A DNA stretch of 7,549 nucleotides from Candidatus Woesearchaeota archaeon (lineage in GTDB: Archaea; Nanobdellota; Nanobdellia; Woesearchaeales; GW2011-AR4): positions 1-7,549 of the forward strand of contig DUHN01000045.1 in assembly GCA_013330825.1 (NCBI GenBank), read 5' to 3'. This document shows, piece by piece, positions 1-5,637 of the stretch; position 1 is the stretch's first letter; each line of letters opens with the position of its first letter. Both the position numbers and the translations under genes were made by a program. Below the pieces are notes generated by a model that saw only the letters and a program-made list of their open reading frames with translations, ran no database searches and was not told the DNA's origin.

Positions 1-369
1 CTTTAGTGCGGGGGGGAGGTCACGGTATTCCCCAATTGCATTTCTCAGCTTGTCATTGCTCTCCAGCTCCCTTACACTTTCCTGCTTCGCCAGAATCAAA
101 TCCAAAGAAGTCAAGGGCCGCATGAGCGACCTAAAGAGGGTTGCTGAGCCTACTGCCGTGGCCGTATGATCCATCGCCGCATGCAGATTCACGACTTGAA
201 TCAACGCTAATGTCTCCTTATCTATGATGGTTGAAGGCACATCTTTAAACATAACAGGAACATCGGTAGCGGCTTTCCCATTCCAACACGCATCAATTAT
301 CCTTGTTATGTTGTTTATGCCAATAAGGGGAGGATATGCCTGCTTTGCGATCTTTTCCAACTCGCTCAT
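1..369 (-). CDS. MutS-related protein, N-terminal part (runs off left edge)
   Basis: The first 123 codons are visible, with no stop before the window edge. Residues about 55-123 resemble the start of the MutS core/lever domain (domain III): a DHTATAVGSATLFRSLMRPL stretch followed by LILAKQESVRELESN, matching the family pattern T..G...L...L..PL, then the RQ..V.EL..N..L segment. The protein begins about 55 residues before this core, so the mismatch-binding domain I and connector domain II of classical MutS are absent. It is therefore probably a short MutS homologue rather than mismatch-repair MutS proper. The ATPase domain would lie outside the window, so its presence is inferred. The ATG at 367-369 is chosen because box A lies 22-29 nt upstream; an in-frame GTG exists further up but is too close to that box. 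By hand count GC is about 48%, against roughly 60-65% in neighbours, and codons end more often in A/T. A run of seven G at 10-16 lies in the coding region without breaking the frame. Confidence 0.72.
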   Translation of the reverse strand, partial: MSELEKIAKQAYPPLIGINNITRIIDACWNGKAATDVPVMFKDVPSTIIDKETLALIQVVNLHAAMDHTATAVGSATLFRSLMRPLTSLDLILAKQESVRELESNDKLRNAIGEYRDLPPALK

Positions 370-390
370 AACCCCAAGGACAAGCCACAC

Positions 391-398
391 ATTTAAAA
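391..398 (-). promoter_or_regulatory. Box A (TATA) of the MutS-like gene
   Basis: The minus strand reads TTTTAAAT at -22 to -29 from the ATG at 369. There is no Shine-Dalgarno motif between box and start, so the transcript is probably leaderless. The rest of the gap 370-457 shows no gene and no T-run that would mark a terminator for the transporter gene upstream. Confidence 0.65.
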
Positions 399-457
399 GG
401 GTTTCTTTATGTTACTACTTCAAAGTATTAATCATTCAGAACGACGAGCCATACTTC

Positions 458-1324
458 CTAGAGGGCCACCATCACAACCCCCACGACAGCCATCCCCACG
501 CCCGCATACTGGCTCTTCTCCAGCCGCTCCCTGAAGAGGACATGCGCCATGAGGATGGTGAACGCAGGATAGGCGAACGCGATCGGCGCCACCAAAGCAG
601 TCTGCCCGATGCCGACGCCGTAGCCGTACAGGAAATGCCCGGCGAACTCCACGACGCCGATGAGGACGACTACCAGCCATGCCCAGGCGCCTATCCTCCC
701 CCATGCCATGCCTTCTTCCGCATCCTGCAGGGCAAAATATGCCGCCACTATCATCAGGCTCACCGCCTTGGTGAGGAAAATAGGGTAGAACCATCCGAGG
801 GAGGGCGTGAGGAGATCAATCAACGCGAAGTACGGCCCCCAGCAGGCCAGCGTGATGATCCCGTAGAGCGCGCCGCGCTCCAATGACGCGGCATTCAGGG
901 AAAAGACGTCGCCCTTCCTCAGCGAGCTCAGCACCACCCCTGCGATGGCGAGCCCTGCCCCGGCCACCTGCAGCCAGGACATCCTTTCCCCGAGGAACAG
1001 GACCGTGATCGCGACCGCAACGACGGGAATGCACCCCACGATGGGGCTCACCACCGAGACGACTCCCTGCCGCATCCCCTTGTAGTAGAAGAGGATGCCC
1101 ACGGCACTGAGCACCCCGCCGAGCAGGACGAAGGGAATGATGCCCATTGTCAGGGGCGGCAAATCGATGAAAGGGCTCGCTCCCGCGTAGAGGAGCATCA
1201 TCACCACATTGCCTCCCAGGACTGCGGCAGCCACTCCCGCTTTCCGCGCCCCCAGCGCGATCAGCACGTCGGAGATGCCCCAGAGGAGCAGCACAGCGAC
1301 ACTGACAGGGACGGCGGATGCCAT
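458..1324 (-). CDS. EamA/DMT-family transporter, full length (10 TM)
   Basis: This 288-residue protein has the usual length and two-repeat build of EamA (drug/metabolite transporter) permeases. The first EamA repeat spans about residues 5-133 and ends in LGERMSWLQVAGAGLAIAGV (112-130). The second spans about 150-288 and ends in LFRERLEKSQYAGVGMAVVG (263-282). These helix-9/10 signatures (GE/RE, then a Gly-rich helix) mark each repeat. Hydropathy suggests ten membrane helices with a short charged link around 135-150. The family moves small organic molecules such as amino acids, nucleotides, sugars or drugs across the cytoplasmic membrane; the substrate cannot be read from sequence. The ATG at 1322-1324 is supported by box A 22-29 nt upstream. 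The gene is divergent from a pair of half-length relatives, with 74 bp between the start codons. Confidence 0.9.
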   Translation of the reverse strand: MASAVPVSVAVLLLWGISDVLIALGARKAGVAAAVLGGNVVMMLLYAGASPFIDLPPLTMGIIPFVLLGGVLSAVGILFYYKGMRQGVVSVVSPIVGCIPVVAVAITVLFLGERMSWLQVAGAGLAIAGVVLSSLRKGDVFSLNAASLERGALYGIITLACWGPYFALIDLLTPSLGWFYPIFLTKAVSLMIVAAYFALQDAEEGMAWGRIGAWAWLVVVLIGVVEFAGHFLYGYGVGIGQTALVAPIAFAYPAFTILMAHVLFRERLEKSQYAGVGMAVVGVVMVAL

Positions 1325-1345
1325 GGCGCTCGGATGCCTGTCTTT

Positions 1346-1353
1346 TATTTAAA
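1346..1353 (-). promoter_or_regulatory. Box A of the full-length EamA gene
   Basis: The minus strand reads TTTAAATA at -22 to -29 from the ATG at 1324, the leaderless arrangement. It lies only 15 bp from the plus-strand box A of the divergent gene, so the two promoters are back to back. Confidence 0.7.
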
Positions 1354-1368
1354 TCTTCCACCCAAATG

Positions 1369-1376
1369 TTTTTATA
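1369..1376 (+). promoter_or_regulatory. Box A of the half-length EamA pair
   Basis: TTTTTATA lies at -30 to -23 from the ATG at 1399 with no Shine-Dalgarno motif between. This decides the start at 1399: the open frame extends up to an ATG at 1318, but that start would lie upstream of the promoter and overlap the divergent gene. Confidence 0.72.
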
Positions 1377-1398
1377 CGCTGTCAGAACATGCCAATTC

Positions 1399-1782
1399 AT
1401 GAAAACGAAGCTGTGGGCCATCCTCCTCGTCATCTTCACCACGCTGCTCACCTCGGCCGGGCAGATCCTCTACAAGCGGGGAGCGGACATCCTTGAGCTC
1501 ACTCCCTCCGGGCTTCTCCACAACTATTACCTCATCATCGGCGTCATCGTCTACGTCGCCGCGGGCATCCTCATCGTCCTTGCCCTCCGGGGAGGGGAAG
1601 TCTCTGTCCTGTACCCCATCATCGCCACCAGCTTCATCTGGGTGTCGTTCCTCTCCATCTATTTCATCGGCGAGAGCATGAACGCTTGGAGATGGATTGG
1701 AGTGCTGGCGATCATCGCCGGCATCGTCATGATAGGCTATGGCAGCAGCAGGGATGTCCATCCTGAAACGGAGGCATTCTGA
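1399..1782 (+). CDS. Half-length EamA-family membrane protein A (4 TM)
   Basis: This 127-residue protein contains one EamA repeat, half of a normal transporter. Predicted helices lie at about 4-23, 43-63, 68-90 and 98-116. The signature GGEVSVLYPIIATSFIWVSF (65-84) is followed by FIGESMN (89-95). Proteins of this size (ArnE/ArnF-like, small DMT/SMR-like) work as dimers, and the next gene supplies an obvious partner: the two align without a gap over 116 residues with 52 identities by hand count. The hydrophilic tail after residue 116 (SSRDVHPETEAF) is absent from the partner. The stop overlaps the next start as TGATG, so translation is probably coupled. Substrate unknown; a role in moving a lipid-linked or small hydrophobic molecule would be a guess by analogy with ArnEF. 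Confidence 0.85.
   Translation: MKTKLWAILLVIFTTLLTSAGQILYKRGADILELTPSGLLHNYYLIIGVIVYVAAGILIVLALRGGEVSVLYPIIATSFIWVSFLSIYFIGESMNAWRWIGVLAIIAGIVMIGYGSSRDVHPETEAF
1770..1774 (+). promoter_or_regulatory. Shine-Dalgarno of half-length EamA protein B
   Basis: GGAGG lies 7 nt before the ATG at 1782, inside the end of the upstream gene. Together with the TGATG stop/start overlap it supports coupled translation of the pair. Confidence 0.65.
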
Positions 1783-2132
1783 TGGCCACCTCTCTCTTCT
1801 CTGTCTTCCTCGTGGTCCTCGGTACGCTCATCGGCGCCTTCGGCCCCATCCTGCTCAAGAAGGCGTCTGCGAAAGATCTCTTCAGCATCAGGTCCCTCGT
1901 GAGGAATTACCACCTCTTCGCGGGCGCCTCGCTCTACGTCGTCGGCACCATCCTCTTCATCCTGGCGCTGCGCGACGGGGAATTGAGCGTGCTCTATCCG
2001 TTTGTCTCCCTCACTTATGTCTGGGTGTCGTTCCTCTCCATCAAATTCCTCGGGGAGCGCATGAACTGGCAGAAATGGGCGGGCATCGCCCTCATCATCA
2101 TCGGCGTGAGCTTCATCGGCCTGGGAAGCTAG
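1782..2132 (+). CDS. Half-length EamA-family membrane protein B (4 TM)
   Basis: This 116-residue protein has one EamA repeat and four predicted helices (about 4-25, 44-62, 68-90, 98-115). Its core GELSVLYP (66-73) and WVSFLSIKFLGERMN (81-95) match the same positions in protein A. The ungapped alignment, at about 45% identity by hand count, marks a tandem duplication followed by divergence. The most divergent part is residues 30-41, the loop between helices 1 and 2. Co-translation through TGATG suggests equal amounts and a heterodimer, possibly in opposite membrane orientations as in paired SMR proteins; that is inference. The gene ends at TAG 2130-2132, just before the pyrH promoter. Confidence 0.85.
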   Translation: MATSLFSVFLVVLGTLIGAFGPILLKKASAKDLFSIRSLVRNYHLFAGASLYVVGTILFILALRDGELSVLYPFVSLTYVWVSFLSIKFLGERMNWQKWAGIALIIIGVSFIGLGS

Positions 2133-2144
2133 CCGTGCACAATC

Positions 2145-2152
2145 TTTTTATA
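2145..2152 (+). promoter_or_regulatory. Box A of pyrH
   Basis: TTTTTATA, the same octamer as at 1369-1376, lies at -30 to -23 from the ATG at 2175. No Shine-Dalgarno motif is seen before the start, so the transcript is probably leaderless. It separates pyrH from the EamA pair even though the gap is only 42 bp. Confidence 0.7.
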
Positions 2153-2174
2153 CAGACATCATCCCATCTTCACC

Positions 2175-2852
2175 ATGGAAAAACCAATCGTGCTTTCCCT
2201 CGGCGGCTCGTTGATAGCGCCCAAGGACATAGATGCCCGTTTTCTCAGGCAGTTCATCGCCCTCATCCGGGCCTATGCGAAGAGAGGATGCCGCTTCGCC
2301 ATTATCTGCGGCGGCGGCATGACCGCGCGGAAATACCAGCAGGCAGCCAAGAAGATCGCGAGGCTGGACAACGAGGCGCTGGACTGGGTCGGCATCGAGG
2401 CCACCAGGCTCAATGCGTTCCTCCTCATGAAGCTCTTTAGGGGAGATGCGGAAGAGGCCATCATCTATGACCCCAGCAGGCCATTCCGGTTCAAGAAGGG
2501 AATCGTCGTCGCCTCCGGCTGGAAGCCGGGACGGAGCACGGATTACGACGCCGTCCTCATCGCGAAGCGCCTGAAGGCGGACACGATCATCAACATGAGC
2601 AACATCGACCACGTCTACAGCGCCGATCCCAAGACGCACCGGAACGCAAGGCCCCTCCATTCCTTGTCTTGGAAAGAGTATCGCAGGATGGCAGGCAATA
2701 CCTGGATTGCGGGCCTCAGCCTTCCTTTTGATCCCATCGCGGCAAAGGAGGCGCAGGCGTCAGGGATGAGCGTGCGCATCATCGGGAAGGATCTGAGGAA
2801 TTTCAGGGATATCCTCAACGGCGGGAAATGGGAGGGGACGGTGATATCCTGA
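2175..2852 (+). CDS. pyrH: UMP kinase, archaeal type
   Basis: This enzyme phosphorylates UMP to UDP with ATP in the cytoplasm, the step that commits pyrimidines to UTP and CTP. The 225-residue length and motifs fit the archaeal PyrH branch of the amino-acid-kinase fold: LSLGGSL near the N-terminus (7-13), CGGGMTARKYQQAA (45-58), the WVGIEATRLNA segment (71-81) of the nucleotide-binding region, GWKPGRSTDYDAVLIA (115-130), NMSNIDHVYSADP (140-152) of the ATP site, and FDPIAA (185-190). The C-terminus GKWEGTVIS resembles the GxxxGT ending of archaeal UMP kinases. The start is fixed by box A 23-30 nt upstream. The stop overlaps the next ATG as TGATG, so a small membrane protein is translated from the same message. 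Other members of the fold (aspartokinase, acetylglutamate kinase, carbamate kinase) fit less well. Confidence 0.92.
   Translation: MEKPIVLSLGGSLIAPKDIDARFLRQFIALIRAYAKRGCRFAIICGGGMTARKYQQAAKKIARLDNEALDWVGIEATRLNAFLLMKLFRGDAEEAIIYDPSRPFRFKKGIVVASGWKPGRSTDYDAVLIAKRLKADTIINMSNIDHVYSADPKTHRNARPLHSLSWKEYRRMAGNTWIAGLSLPFDPIAAKEAQASGMSVRIIGKDLRNFRDILNGGKWEGTVIS
2840..2845 (+). promoter_or_regulatory. Shine-Dalgarno of the small membrane protein
   Basis: GGTGAT, complementary to the AUCACC of the archaeal 16S 3' tail, lies 6 nt before the ATG at 2852. A stronger GGAGGGG at 2831-2837 is 14 nt away. Both favour the ATG at 2852 over the in-frame ATG at 2828, which has no such motif at proper spacing. 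Confidence 0.55.
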
Positions 2853-3094
2853 TGGCCCATCAGCACTGGAGCCATATCTGGAGAGGGGCTGTCATCCCCT
2901 CCATCGCTGCGGTCCTCACCTTCTCCAACATCGTCTCGTGGTGGAAATGGGTCCTGCTTGCCCTCGCGGCCGCGGCGGCGTGCGCCACCGTCCTGCTCAG
3001 GACAGGAAGCAAAACAGACCTCTTTGCCGCTGTGGCGATCGTGCTGCTCACCGGGCTGGCGGCGGAACTGCTGCAGATGTCCGGGATGCTATAA
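2852..3094 (+). CDS. Small three-helix membrane protein, function unknown
   Basis: I do not recognise this 80-residue protein. It starts with a His/Trp-rich segment (MAHQHWSHIW), then shows three hydrophobic stretches at about 12-28, 31-49 and 56-76. Only a few charged residues are present (Arg11, Lys32, Arg50, Lys54, Asp56, Glu72), so it is an integral membrane protein with very short loops. There is no cleavable signal peptide or catalytic motif that I can see. The ATG at 2852 shares its A with the pyrH stop (TGATG) and has a Shine-Dalgarno motif, so it is co-translated with UMP kinase. The junction is the only clue to function. GC-rich codon use matches the neighbours, so it does not look recently acquired. 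An upstream in-frame ATG at 2828 would add eight residues but lies inside pyrH. Confidence 0.75.
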   Translation: MAHQHWSHIWRGAVIPSIAAVLTFSNIVSWWKWVLLALAAAAACATVLLRTGSKTDLFAAVAIVLLTGLAAELLQMSGML

Positions 3095-3115
3095 CGCTAT
3101 AGTCCTCTCAAAAGG
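3095..3115 (+). other. Short convergent gap between opposing operons
   Basis: Only 21 bp separate the stop of the small membrane protein (plus) from the stop of the phasin-like gene (minus). I see no hairpin or long T-run on either strand. Termination signals, if any, must lie within the coding ends, so transcripts from both sides may overlap. Confidence 0.5.
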
Positions 3116-3421
3116 TTATCTCACTTCTCGCTCCATCCTTCTCGTTGCCTTTTTCACCTCGGCCCTGCCCCTCGCCTCGAGCTTCCTCGCCAGCGCGTCA
3201 GCCTTCCTCTTCCACGGCTCTGCCCGGGACCGGAGATGCCTCTCCACCGCCTTCTGCTGCCTCTTCGCCTCCCTCAGCACCGTGCTGAGGATGTCCCTCG
3301 CCTGTGCGGTGCCGATCAATCCCGCTTTCTGGAACTCACGCAGCACCTTTTCCACCTTCGGCTTCGTGACCGCGGCAAGGCCGATGCCGACCAACAGGCT
3401 CCGCTTTATCGTTTCTTTCAT
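3116..3421 (-). CDS. Phasin-like coiled-coil protein
   Basis: This 101-residue, strongly basic, helix-rich protein begins with a mildly hydrophobic segment (about 8-19), followed by KPKVEKVLREFQKAGLIGTA (20-39), and ends in a long charged helix rich in Lys, Arg and Glu (about 47-101). The length and layout resemble the PhaF/PhaI-type 'phasin' regulator family of small coiled-coil proteins (COG3937), which I recall as frequent neighbours of ABC1/UbiB kinases. The family label does not imply polyhydroxyalkanoate here. A perfect Shine-Dalgarno sequence sits 5 nt before the ATG. The gene follows the UbiB-like gene by 15 bp on the same strand, so the two are almost certainly one operon. The simplest inference is a partner or regulator of the kinase at the membrane surface. 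Confidence 0.7.
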   Translation of the reverse strand: MKETIKRSLLVGIGLAAVTKPKVEKVLREFQKAGLIGTAQARDILSTVLREAKRQQKAVERHLRSRAEPWKRKADALARKLEARGRAEVKKATRRMEREVR

Positions 3422-3426
3422 GCTCC

Positions 3427-3434
3427 CACCTCCT
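3427..3434 (-). promoter_or_regulatory. Shine-Dalgarno of the phasin-like gene
   Basis: The minus strand reads AGGAGGTG, a full match to the anti-Shine-Dalgarno tail, 5 nt before the ATG at 3421. It lies in the 15-bp gap after the UbiB-like stop and fixes the start. Confidence 0.8.
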
Positions 3435-3436
3435 CT

Positions 3437-5110
3437 CTACCCATACCGGTCATTCAGGATGGAAATCAGCAGGAGGAACCCCAGCACCGCGGCGCTGAAG
3501 AATGTGGCGAACGCGATGAGCGGTATGCCGTACACGAACGGGCCTTTCTCCACCTGTATGAGGTAGGAGGACGCCACCAGCAGCCCGGCGATTACCAGGC
3601 CGTACGCTATCCTGCTCGAGGAGATCTCAATCTCCCGCGAGAGCCTGCTGATGTCCGTGTCCTCAAGGTGGATGTCCACCTTGCCCCGCTCGAGCGTTTC
3701 CATGGCCCTCGTGGCCTTGTCCGGCAGCTGCTGGAAGAACTTCTTGTACCTCCTCGCCTCCGTCATCATGCCCTTGAGCTGCTCCTTGGGCGCATAACGC
3801 TTCATGACGAGGCGCTCGATGTAGGGCCTGGCCTTCTCGATGATGGGGAAATCGGGGTCGTACTTGAGGGCGATGCCCTCCAGCGTCACCATGGTCTTGC
3901 CGAACAGCACGAAGGACGCGGGGATGCGGATGTGGTGCTCCATCGCGACGTTGATGATGTCCTCCACGGCCGAGCTGAGCTTCTCCTCGTGCAGGCTGAG
4001 GTACTTCAGGGGATCGATGATCTGCTTGATCTCGTCCCTCAAGGCTCCCTTGTCCACGTCCCCGTCCATGCCCATCTCCAGGAGCGTGTCGACGACGAAG
4101 TCCGCGTCCTGGGAGACGATGCCGGACATCGCGTCGATGGCCTGGTTCTTCAGCCGCTCGTCGAAATGCCCGATGATGCCGAAGTCCACGAACGCCACGG
4201 CGCCGTTCTTGAGCACGATGATGTTCCCGGGGTGCGGGTCGGCATGGAAGAACCCGAACTCGAAGACCTGCCGCAGCACGGCGTTGAAGCCGTTCTCCAG
4301 GACCTTCCCGAAGTCCGCGCCCATCTTCCTGATGCCCTCGAGATCGTAGAGCTGGACGCCGTCGATGAATTCCGTCACGAGCACTTTCACCGTTGAGAGC
4401 TCGAGGAACACCTTTGGGATCTTGACGGTGGGGTCATCCGCGAAATTGTGGCCGAACCTCACCGCGTTCTTGGCCTCGAGCTTGAAGTCGAGCTCCTTCT
4501 GCGTCCACGACTCGAATTCCTCGACGATCCGCACGGGCTCGTACTGCCGTATCTTGGGGAAGTTCTTTTGGAGGAGCCTCGCGAAGTACATCATCAGATC
4601 GATGTCAGAGGCCATCGTCTTGATGATGCCGGGGCGCTGCACCTTGACCGCGACCTTCTCCCCGGACCTGAGGACGGCGCGGTGCACTTGGCTGATGGAT
4701 GCGGACGCGATGGGCTTCTTCTCGAAGGACGAGAAGATGGATTCCAGCGGCCTCCCCAGCTCCTTCTCGACGGTCTTCCTGGCCTGCTCGTAGGGGAACG
4801 GCGGGACCTGGTCCTGCAGCTTCTCGAGCTCCCTGATGTAGGACTTGGGGAGGAGGTCCGGCCTCACGCTCAGCATCTGCCCGAACTTGACGAACGTCGG
4901 CCCCAGGCGCTCAAGGGTCCTCCTCAGCTTCTCCTCATGGCTGCGCTCCTCCCTTTTCCGCAGCTTCGACGTCACCCGCTTGGCGACCGGCACTCGGCCG
5001 AGAAGCCTGATGTCGTGGATGATGGTGTCGAACCCCTCCTCGAACAGAACTCCCAGTATCTCGCTGAACCTCTTCAGGTCACGCACCTCTTTTATCAGCC
5101 GGAACGGCAT
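3437..5110 (-). CDS. ABC1/UbiB-family atypical kinase, membrane-anchored
   Basis: The 557-residue length and layout match the UbiB/ABC1/ADCK family, protein-kinase-like proteins with ATPase activity that support isoprenoid-lipid (quinone) metabolism in bacteria and mitochondria. Visible motifs, in order: the family KxGQ motif KFGQ (75-78) in VKFGQMLSVRPDLLP; an Ala-rich nucleotide loop PIASASISQVHRA (133-145) where kinases have a Gly-rich loop; VAVKVQRP with the ATP-binding Lys156; the family ExD motif in KELDFKLEAKN (Glu206, Asp208); the catalytic loop HADPHPGN (289-296); and the metal-binding DFG (309-311). Two membrane helices follow at about 500-520 and 526-550, so the kinase domain faces the cytoplasm and is anchored at its C-terminus. 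All key residues are present. The start at 5108-5110 is supported by box A at -22 to -29. No quinone-synthesis gene is in the window, so the substrate pathway in this archaeon is open. A phasin-like gene follows. Confidence 0.93.
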   Translation of the reverse strand: MPFRLIKEVRDLKRFSEILGVLFEEGFDTIIHDIRLLGRVPVAKRVTSKLRKREERSHEEKLRRTLERLGPTFVKFGQMLSVRPDLLPKSYIRELEKLQDQVPPFPYEQARKTVEKELGRPLESIFSSFEKKPIASASISQVHRAVLRSGEKVAVKVQRPGIIKTMASDIDLMMYFARLLQKNFPKIRQYEPVRIVEEFESWTQKELDFKLEAKNAVRFGHNFADDPTVKIPKVFLELSTVKVLVTEFIDGVQLYDLEGIRKMGADFGKVLENGFNAVLRQVFEFGFFHADPHPGNIIVLKNGAVAFVDFGIIGHFDERLKNQAIDAMSGIVSQDADFVVDTLLEMGMDGDVDKGALRDEIKQIIDPLKYLSLHEEKLSSAVEDIINVAMEHHIRIPASFVLFGKTMVTLEGIALKYDPDFPIIEKARPYIERLVMKRYAPKEQLKGMMTEARRYKKFFQQLPDKATRAMETLERGKVDIHLEDTDISRLSREIEISSSRIAYGLVIAGLLVASSYLIQVEKGPFVYGIPLIAFATFFSAAVLGFLLLISILNDRYG

Positions 5111-5131
5111 GGCAGTTCAGGAGAATGAGCG

Positions 5132-5139
5132 TTTATATA
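5132..5139 (-). promoter_or_regulatory. Box A of the UbiB-like/phasin-like operon
   Basis: The minus strand reads TATATAAA at -22 to -29 from the ATG at 5110. No Shine-Dalgarno motif precedes the start. The gap to the upstream cutA stop is 102 bp, so this operon has its own promoter. Confidence 0.7.
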
Positions 5140-5212
5140 CCTTGCCATCAACGGATTGGTTTTGTTTTTTGGACAGGAAACACCCCTGCCCCTGTTCGGC
5201 AAGAGGCGCGAG

Positions 5213-5530
5213 CTACTCCACTTCCCCGCACAGCCATCTGGAGAATTCGGGATTCGCCCCGGCATCGATCTTCATGACGCAGGGTGTCGAGTATGAGTGC
5301 ATTTTTTTGACCTCCTTCCGTATGGCCGCGTACTTGGAAGGAAGGGTCTTGCCGATGAGCACGGCTTCCTTCCCGTCCTCGATCTTCCCCTCCCACCAGT
5401 AGAGAGAGGAGATGGGAAAGATGTTCGCGCACGCGATGAGCCGCTTATTCAGCAGGTGCGATGCCACCTTCCGCGCCTCTGCCTCGTCCTTGTTGGTGAT
5501 GTAGACTAAGATGATGTTGTGTGTTGCCAT
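5213..5530 (-). CDS. cutA: CutA1-family divalent-cation tolerance protein
   Basis: The length (105 residues) and sequence fit CutA1, a small ferredoxin-like-fold protein that forms very stable trimers; its link to copper tolerance comes from E. coli and its molecular role is unsettled. Recognisable parts are the first strand IILVYITNKDEAEARKVA (6-23), LIACANIFPISSLYWWEGKI (31-50) with the conserved CANI and S.Y.WEG.I residues, the EAVLIGKT strand (55-62), and the late HSYSTPCVMKI (78-88), where many homologues have HPYE.P. The C-terminus PEFSRWLCGEVE matches the Y/F..W(L/I) ending of the family. The gene is alone on its strand, divergent from nop5 and 102 bp upstream of the UbiB-like start, with no visible functional link to either. 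Confidence 0.9.
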   Translation of the reverse strand: MATHNIILVYITNKDEAEARKVASHLLNKRLIACANIFPISSLYWWEGKIEDGKEAVLIGKTLPSKYAAIRKEVKKMHSYSTPCVMKIDAGANPEFSRWLCGEVE

Positions 5531-5553
5531 ATTCTACTGCCCTCTTTGTACCC

Positions 5554-5568
5554 TTTTTTATTATTAAA
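5554..5568 (-). promoter_or_regulatory. Probable promoter region of cutA
   Basis: The minus strand reads TTTAATAATAAAAAA, AT-rich but less box-A-like than the other promoters here. TTTAATAA lies at -31 to -38 from the ATG at 5530, which would leave a leader of roughly ten bases; ATAAAAAA lies at -24 to -31, which would give a leaderless message. I cannot choose between them. Confidence 0.4.
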
Positions 5569-5607
5569 TGTATCCCTTTTGTTGAATGCGTTTCGTCAAA
5601 CTAAATC

Positions 5608-5615
5608 TTTAAAAA
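5608..5615 (+). promoter_or_regulatory. Box A of the nop5-flpA operon
   Basis: TTTAAAAA lies at -30 to -23 from the ATG at 5638, with no Shine-Dalgarno motif. It selects this ATG over the out-of-frame ATG at 5634 and fits the leaderless pattern of the window. Confidence 0.68.
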
Positions 5616-5637
5616 CCATCGGCACTTGCACTGATGC

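Noticed and set aside
10..16. Run of seven G as a possible phase-variable tract or assembly error in the MutS-like gene
   Set aside because: The frame is intact on both sides and matches the family up to the edge, and a single seven-base run is weak evidence for either.
224..886. Plus-strand open frame of 220 codons
   Set aside because: It crosses the MutS-like start, its promoter and the end of the EamA gene, all of which are supported on the other strand.
1318..1398. Longer start for half-length EamA protein A at 1318
   Set aside because: It would lie upstream of the box A, overlap the divergent gene's start and add 27 residues without family resemblance.
3236..4396. Long plus-strand open frame of 386 codons
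   Set aside because: It is antisense to the UbiB-like gene and spans the phasin-like gene, has no recognisable domain and is rich in His, Asp, Leu, Val and Arg as expected from a shadow frame in GC-rich DNA; the minus-strand gene has full family motifs.
4448..5128. Plus-strand open frame of 226 codons
   Set aside because: It is another antisense shadow of the UbiB-like gene with low-complexity composition and no promoter or Shine-Dalgarno motif.
5171..5197. Possible terminator hairpin after cutA (GGACAGG with CCTGTTC)
   Set aside because: On the transcribed minus strand only about five contiguous pairs remain, the loop is long, and the following bases are A-rich instead of U-rich, so it does not look like a terminator.
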